Of a stretch of DNA of 8,047 nucleotides, positions 5,698 to 8,047 are shown piece by piece (positions within the stretch are counted from its first letter, which is position 1; each line of letters starts with the position of its first letter). The DNA is from Actinomycetes bacterium. Its GTDB lineage: Bacteria > Actinomycetota > Acidimicrobiia > Spongiisociales > UBA4744. Location of the stretch: NCBI GenBank assembly GCA_024641205.1, contig JAHEDM010000098.1, forward strand, positions 1 to 8,047, read 5' to 3'. The translations under genes were made by a program, and so were the position numbers. The notes under the pieces were generated by a model. The model was not told the DNA's origin, ran no database searches, and worked only from the letters and a program-made list of their open reading frames with translations.

Positions 5698-7119
5698 ATG
5701 CCGAAGACTCCGGCCGATGTGATGGCGATGCTCAGCGAAGGTGTTGAGTTCATCGACCTCCGGTTTGCCGACCTGCCCGGGCAAGTGCAGCACTTCACGA
5801 TCCCGGCCGACCAATTCGACATCGACTCCTTCGAAGAAGGATTCGGCTTCGATGGGTCTTCCATTCGGGGTTTTCAGGAGATTCAAGAATCGGACATGAT
5901 CCTCAAGCCCGACCCGGATACCGCCCTCATTGACCCCTTCATGGAGCGCAAGACATTGCTGCTCTACTGCTTCGTGCATGACCCGATCTCACACGAGCCG
6001 TACAGCCGTGACCCACGTTACGTTGCGAAGAAAGCCGAGCAGTATCTGATTGGGACCGGGTTGGCCGATCTTTCCTACTGGGGGCCTGAGGCCGAGTTCT
6101 ACATCTTCGACTCAGCCCGTTTTGCGCAGAATCAGTACTCAGCGTTCTACGAAGTGAATTCGATTGAAGGCGCGTGGAACAGCGGTGCAAAAGAGGATGG
6201 AAAGAACCTCGCCTACAAGCCCCGGTACAAAGAGGGGTACTTCCCCGTTCCGCCTACTGATCACTTCCAAGACCTCCGCTCGGAGATGTCTGCGGTGCTC
6301 GCCGCCTCCGGGATCGAGGTTGAGGTTCACCACCATGAGGTCGGCACCGCCGGGCAGGCCGAGATCGACATCCGTTACACAACCCTGCTCCGCCAGGCGG
6401 ATAACGTGACCTTGTTCAAGTACATCGTGAAGAATGTCGCCTGGCAGTACGGCAAGACCGTCACCTTCATGCCGAAACCAATCTTCGAGGACAATGGATC
6501 CGGCATGCACACTCACCAGAGTCTGTGGAAAGACGGGGTGCCGCTCTTTTACGACGAGACAGGCTATGCAGGTCTTTCCGACATGGCTCGCTGGTATATC
6601 GGCGGCCTGCTCAAGCATGCCCGGGCGGTGCTGGCCTTCGCCGCCCCGACCACCAATTCCTATCGGCGGTTGGTGCCGGGCTATGAAGCTCCGGTCAATC
6701 TGGTGTACAGCCAGCGCAACCGGTCGGCGGCCATCCGCATACCTCTGTATTCACAGAAGCCTGCATTGAAGCGGCTTGAATTCCGATGTCCCGACCCGGC
6801 GGCCAATGCCTACCTGGCCTTCTCCGCCATGCTGATGGCCGGGCTCGACGGGGTCGAGAATCAGATCGAGCCACCTCCTCCGGTCGACAAGGACATCTAC
6901 GATTTGCCCCCCGAAGAATTGAAGAACCTGCCTTCTGTGCCGGGGAGTCTCGAAGAAGCACTCGATGCGCTCGAGGCCGACCACGACTTTCTGTTGAAGG
7001 GTGACGTGTTCACGCCCGACTTGATCGAGGCATGGCTCGACTACAAACGAGGCTCAGAGGTGGATGCTATGCGGCTTCGTCCCCACCCCTACGAGTTCTA
7101 CATGTATTACGACATCTGA
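5698..7119 (+). CDS. glnA: Type I glutamine synthetase, GlnA1 (GSI-beta, adenylylation-type)
   Basis: This is the main housekeeping glutamine synthetase (L-glutamate + NH4+ + ATP to L-glutamine), a cytoplasmic dodecamer. At 473 residues it has the usual length for the class. The order of motifs is canonical: VEFIDLRFADLPG at the N-terminus, FDGSSIRGF with D52, PEAEFYIFD with E131 and E133, HHEVGTAGQAEID, KPIFEDNGSGMHTH with H271, the flap glutamate E330 in RLVPGYEAP, R342 and R347 in RNRSAAIRIP, and E361/R363 in RLEFRCPD. Tyr401 in DKDIYDLPPEE is at the position adenylylated by GlnE in enterobacteria and actinobacteria, so post-translational control is likely, although no glnE is in the window. 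The C-terminus RPHPYEFYMYYDI matches the family end. It is transcribed away from the GlnA2-like gene, and a GlnR-box-like array upstream suggests nitrogen-responsive transcription. No key catalytic residue appears to be missing. Confidence 0.96.
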   Translation: MPKTPADVMAMLSEGVEFIDLRFADLPGQVQHFTIPADQFDIDSFEEGFGFDGSSIRGFQEIQESDMILKPDPDTALIDPFMERKTLLLYCFVHDPISHEPYSRDPRYVAKKAEQYLIGTGLADLSYWGPEAEFYIFDSARFAQNQYSAFYEVNSIEGAWNSGAKEDGKNLAYKPRYKEGYFPVPPTDHFQDLRSEMSAVLAASGIEVEVHHHEVGTAGQAEIDIRYTTLLRQADNVTLFKYIVKNVAWQYGKTVTFMPKPIFEDNGSGMHTHQSLWKDGVPLFYDETGYAGLSDMARWYIGGLLKHARAVLAFAAPTTNSYRRLVPGYEAPVNLVYSQRNRSAAIRIPLYSQKPALKRLEFRCPDPAANAYLAFSAMLMAGLDGVENQIEPPPPVDKDIYDLPPEELKNLPSVPGSLEEALDALEADHDFLLKGDVFTPDLIEAWLDYKRGSEVDAMRLRPHPYEFYMYYDI

Positions 7120-7130
7120 ACCGACCGGTA

Positions 7131-7155
7131 GTCCGACCCGGTTTTCCGGTCGGGC
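7131..7155 (+). terminator. Hairpin after glnA, possible terminator without a U-tract
   Basis: GTCCGACCCGG (7131-7141) pairs with CCGGTCGGGC (7146-7155) around a TTTT loop: ten pairs, one of them G-U at the second position, with a single bulged C. It lies 12 bases after the glnA stop. No T-run follows, so it may act with Rho, stabilise the 3' end, or do nothing. CCGACCGG at 7121-7128 is also perfectly complementary to 7146-7153, giving an alternative 8-bp stem. Confidence 0.45.
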
Positions 7156-7216
7156 ACCACGGCTCAAGTGTCGAAGCGCCGCGGCCGATTCAATGACGGG
7201 CTGGGAGAGCCTGAGT

Positions 7217-7221
7217 GGAGG
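7217..7221 (+). promoter_or_regulatory. Shine-Dalgarno GGAGG choosing the GTG start of the GAF gene
   Basis: GGAGG ends four bases before GTG 7226, a short but workable spacing. The in-frame ATG at 7193 has no comparable site upstream, so the GTG is preferred. Confidence 0.45.
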
Positions 7222-7225
7222 TTTC

Positions 7226-8047
7226 GTGGCGGTCATTGGCACGAGAACAGACCCTTTGATCCCCGGCTCGCATGTGTGCGATCGGGAGGGCAGGGAAGGT
7301 GAGTCTGCCCAGCAGGAACTGCAGTTCCGGCTGCGCCAGCAGGACGCCGTCTTGCGCCTCAGCCAGGCGGCTCTCGAGGAGGCGGATCTGCAGACGCTGA
7401 TGGACATGGCGGTTGCTTCCATCCAGGAGGTATTGCACGTCGAGATGGCGAAGGTGCTCGAGCTGAACCTCGACGGCGACCTTCTGCTCCTGCGGGCCGG
7501 CGTGGGTTGGGACAAGGGATTGATCGGTACCTGCCAGATCGGAACGGGGGTTCATTCCCAAGCCGGGTACACACTTTCGGTCGACCGCCCCGTGATCGTC
7601 GAGGATCTTGCCGCAGAGACTCGATTCACCGGGCCTGAGCTCCTCATCGACCACGGCGTGAAGAGCGGCATGAGCGTTGCCATTCGCACTTCAGGAGCTC
7701 GGTACGGGGTACTCGGGGCCCACTCCCGAGCTATTCGCCGCTTCACGAGTGATGACACCGCCTTCCTCGAGCTGGTGGCGAACACCCTCGGAAGCGCCAT
7801 CACCCGCAGCCGCGACAGAGCCGATCTGGCGTCCCTGCTGCGCTCGAAGGACGAGCTGGTTCGCTATGAGCGAGCTCTGGCCGAGTGTGCCCATGCGCTG
7901 TTGCGGTCCAGCGACGAAGACGCGCTTGATAGGGCCTTGACCGCCTTGCTTGGCGCCACCGAAGCTTCGTACGCCTTTGTCGAATCAAACGTCGAGGACG
8001 CACAGCTGGGGTTGTGTACCCGCCAGGTTGCCGAGGTTGGGCGGGGC
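7226..8047 (+). CDS. GAF-domain sensor protein, 3'-truncated by the window edge
   Basis: The frame stays open to the right edge (274 codons visible from GTG 7226) and the stop lies outside the window. The start is uncertain; ATG 7193 in the same frame would add 11 residues. After about 25 polar residues comes a helix likely to form a coiled coil (QQELQFRLRQQDAVLRLSQA). A complete GAF domain follows at about 55-195, with VEMAKVLELNLDGD, LRAGVGWDKGLIG, RPVIVEDLAAETRF, GVKSGMSVAIR and FTSDDTAFLELVANTLGSAI. These are typical of GAF sensors in bacterial signalling proteins. A second helical linker leads into what looks like a second GAF domain (YERALAECAHALL, then TEASYAFVESNVED) that the edge cuts off. 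The output domain is not visible; such proteins often end in a histidine kinase, nucleotide cyclase, GGDEF or PP2C phosphatase domain, and the sequence does not say which. The ligand is unknown. The gene reads in the same direction as glnA after a 106-bp gap. Confidence 0.8.
   Translation, partial: MAVIGTRTDPLIPGSHVCDREGREGESAQQELQFRLRQQDAVLRLSQAALEEADLQTLMDMAVASIQEVLHVEMAKVLELNLDGDLLLLRAGVGWDKGLIGTCQIGTGVHSQAGYTLSVDRPVIVEDLAAETRFTGPELLIDHGVKSGMSVAIRTSGARYGVLGAHSRAIRRFTSDDTAFLELVANTLGSAITRSRDRADLASLLRSKDELVRYERALAECAHALLRSSDEDALDRALTALLGATEASYAFVESNVEDAQLGLCTRQVAEVGRG

Noticed and set aside
7190..7654. 154-codon minus-strand frame opposite the GAF gene
   Set aside because: It is antisense to a well-formed GAF domain that stays open to the window edge, and it has no family features.

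Overview
The window is GC-rich, gene-dense chromosomal DNA that looks actinobacterial. Three things point there: a GlnR-type OmpR-family regulator, paired glutamine synthetases of the mycobacterial/streptomycete GlnA1 and GlnA2 types, and a Thr/Pro linker next to a membrane anchor. The linker style recalls Acidimicrobiia and relatives, but the taxon is a guess. I see no mobile element, CRISPR array, rRNA or tRNA.

Layout. Positions 2-3064 (+) hold the 3' part of a large membrane protein: a cytoplasmic helical-repeat (TPR-like) region, one transmembrane helix, a Thr/Pro linker, and an extracytoplasmic PQQ-like beta-propeller. Its stop codon shares the palindrome CTAG with the stop of the converging gene at 3061-3495 (-), a stand-alone cyclic-nucleotide-binding domain protein. 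Upstream of that gene on the minus strand come a GlnR-like regulator (3588-4211) and a GlnA2-type glutamine synthetase (4211-5536), which overlap by one base (TGATG). A 161-bp divergent promoter region (5537-5697) separates this unit from a canonical GlnA1-type glutamine synthetase (5698-7119, +). After a hairpin-bearing gap, a GAF-domain sensor protein begins near 7226 (+) and runs off the right edge.

The centre reads as a self-contained nitrogen-assimilation module. A housekeeping glutamine synthetase that keeps its adenylylation tyrosine faces a GlnA2-type paralogue, and the regulator is translationally coupled to that paralogue. The shared promoter carries an array of GlnR-box-like elements spaced exactly 11 bp apart, so the regulator probably controls both synthetases and its own expression. 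The regulator's receiver domain has lost all three phosphotransfer positions, so it probably does not work by standard phosphorelay. The flanking genes (propeller protein, cNMP-binding protein, GAF protein) are signalling-type genes with no demonstrated link to the nitrogen module.

All family comparisons come from memory of reference proteins. No alignment or database search was run.
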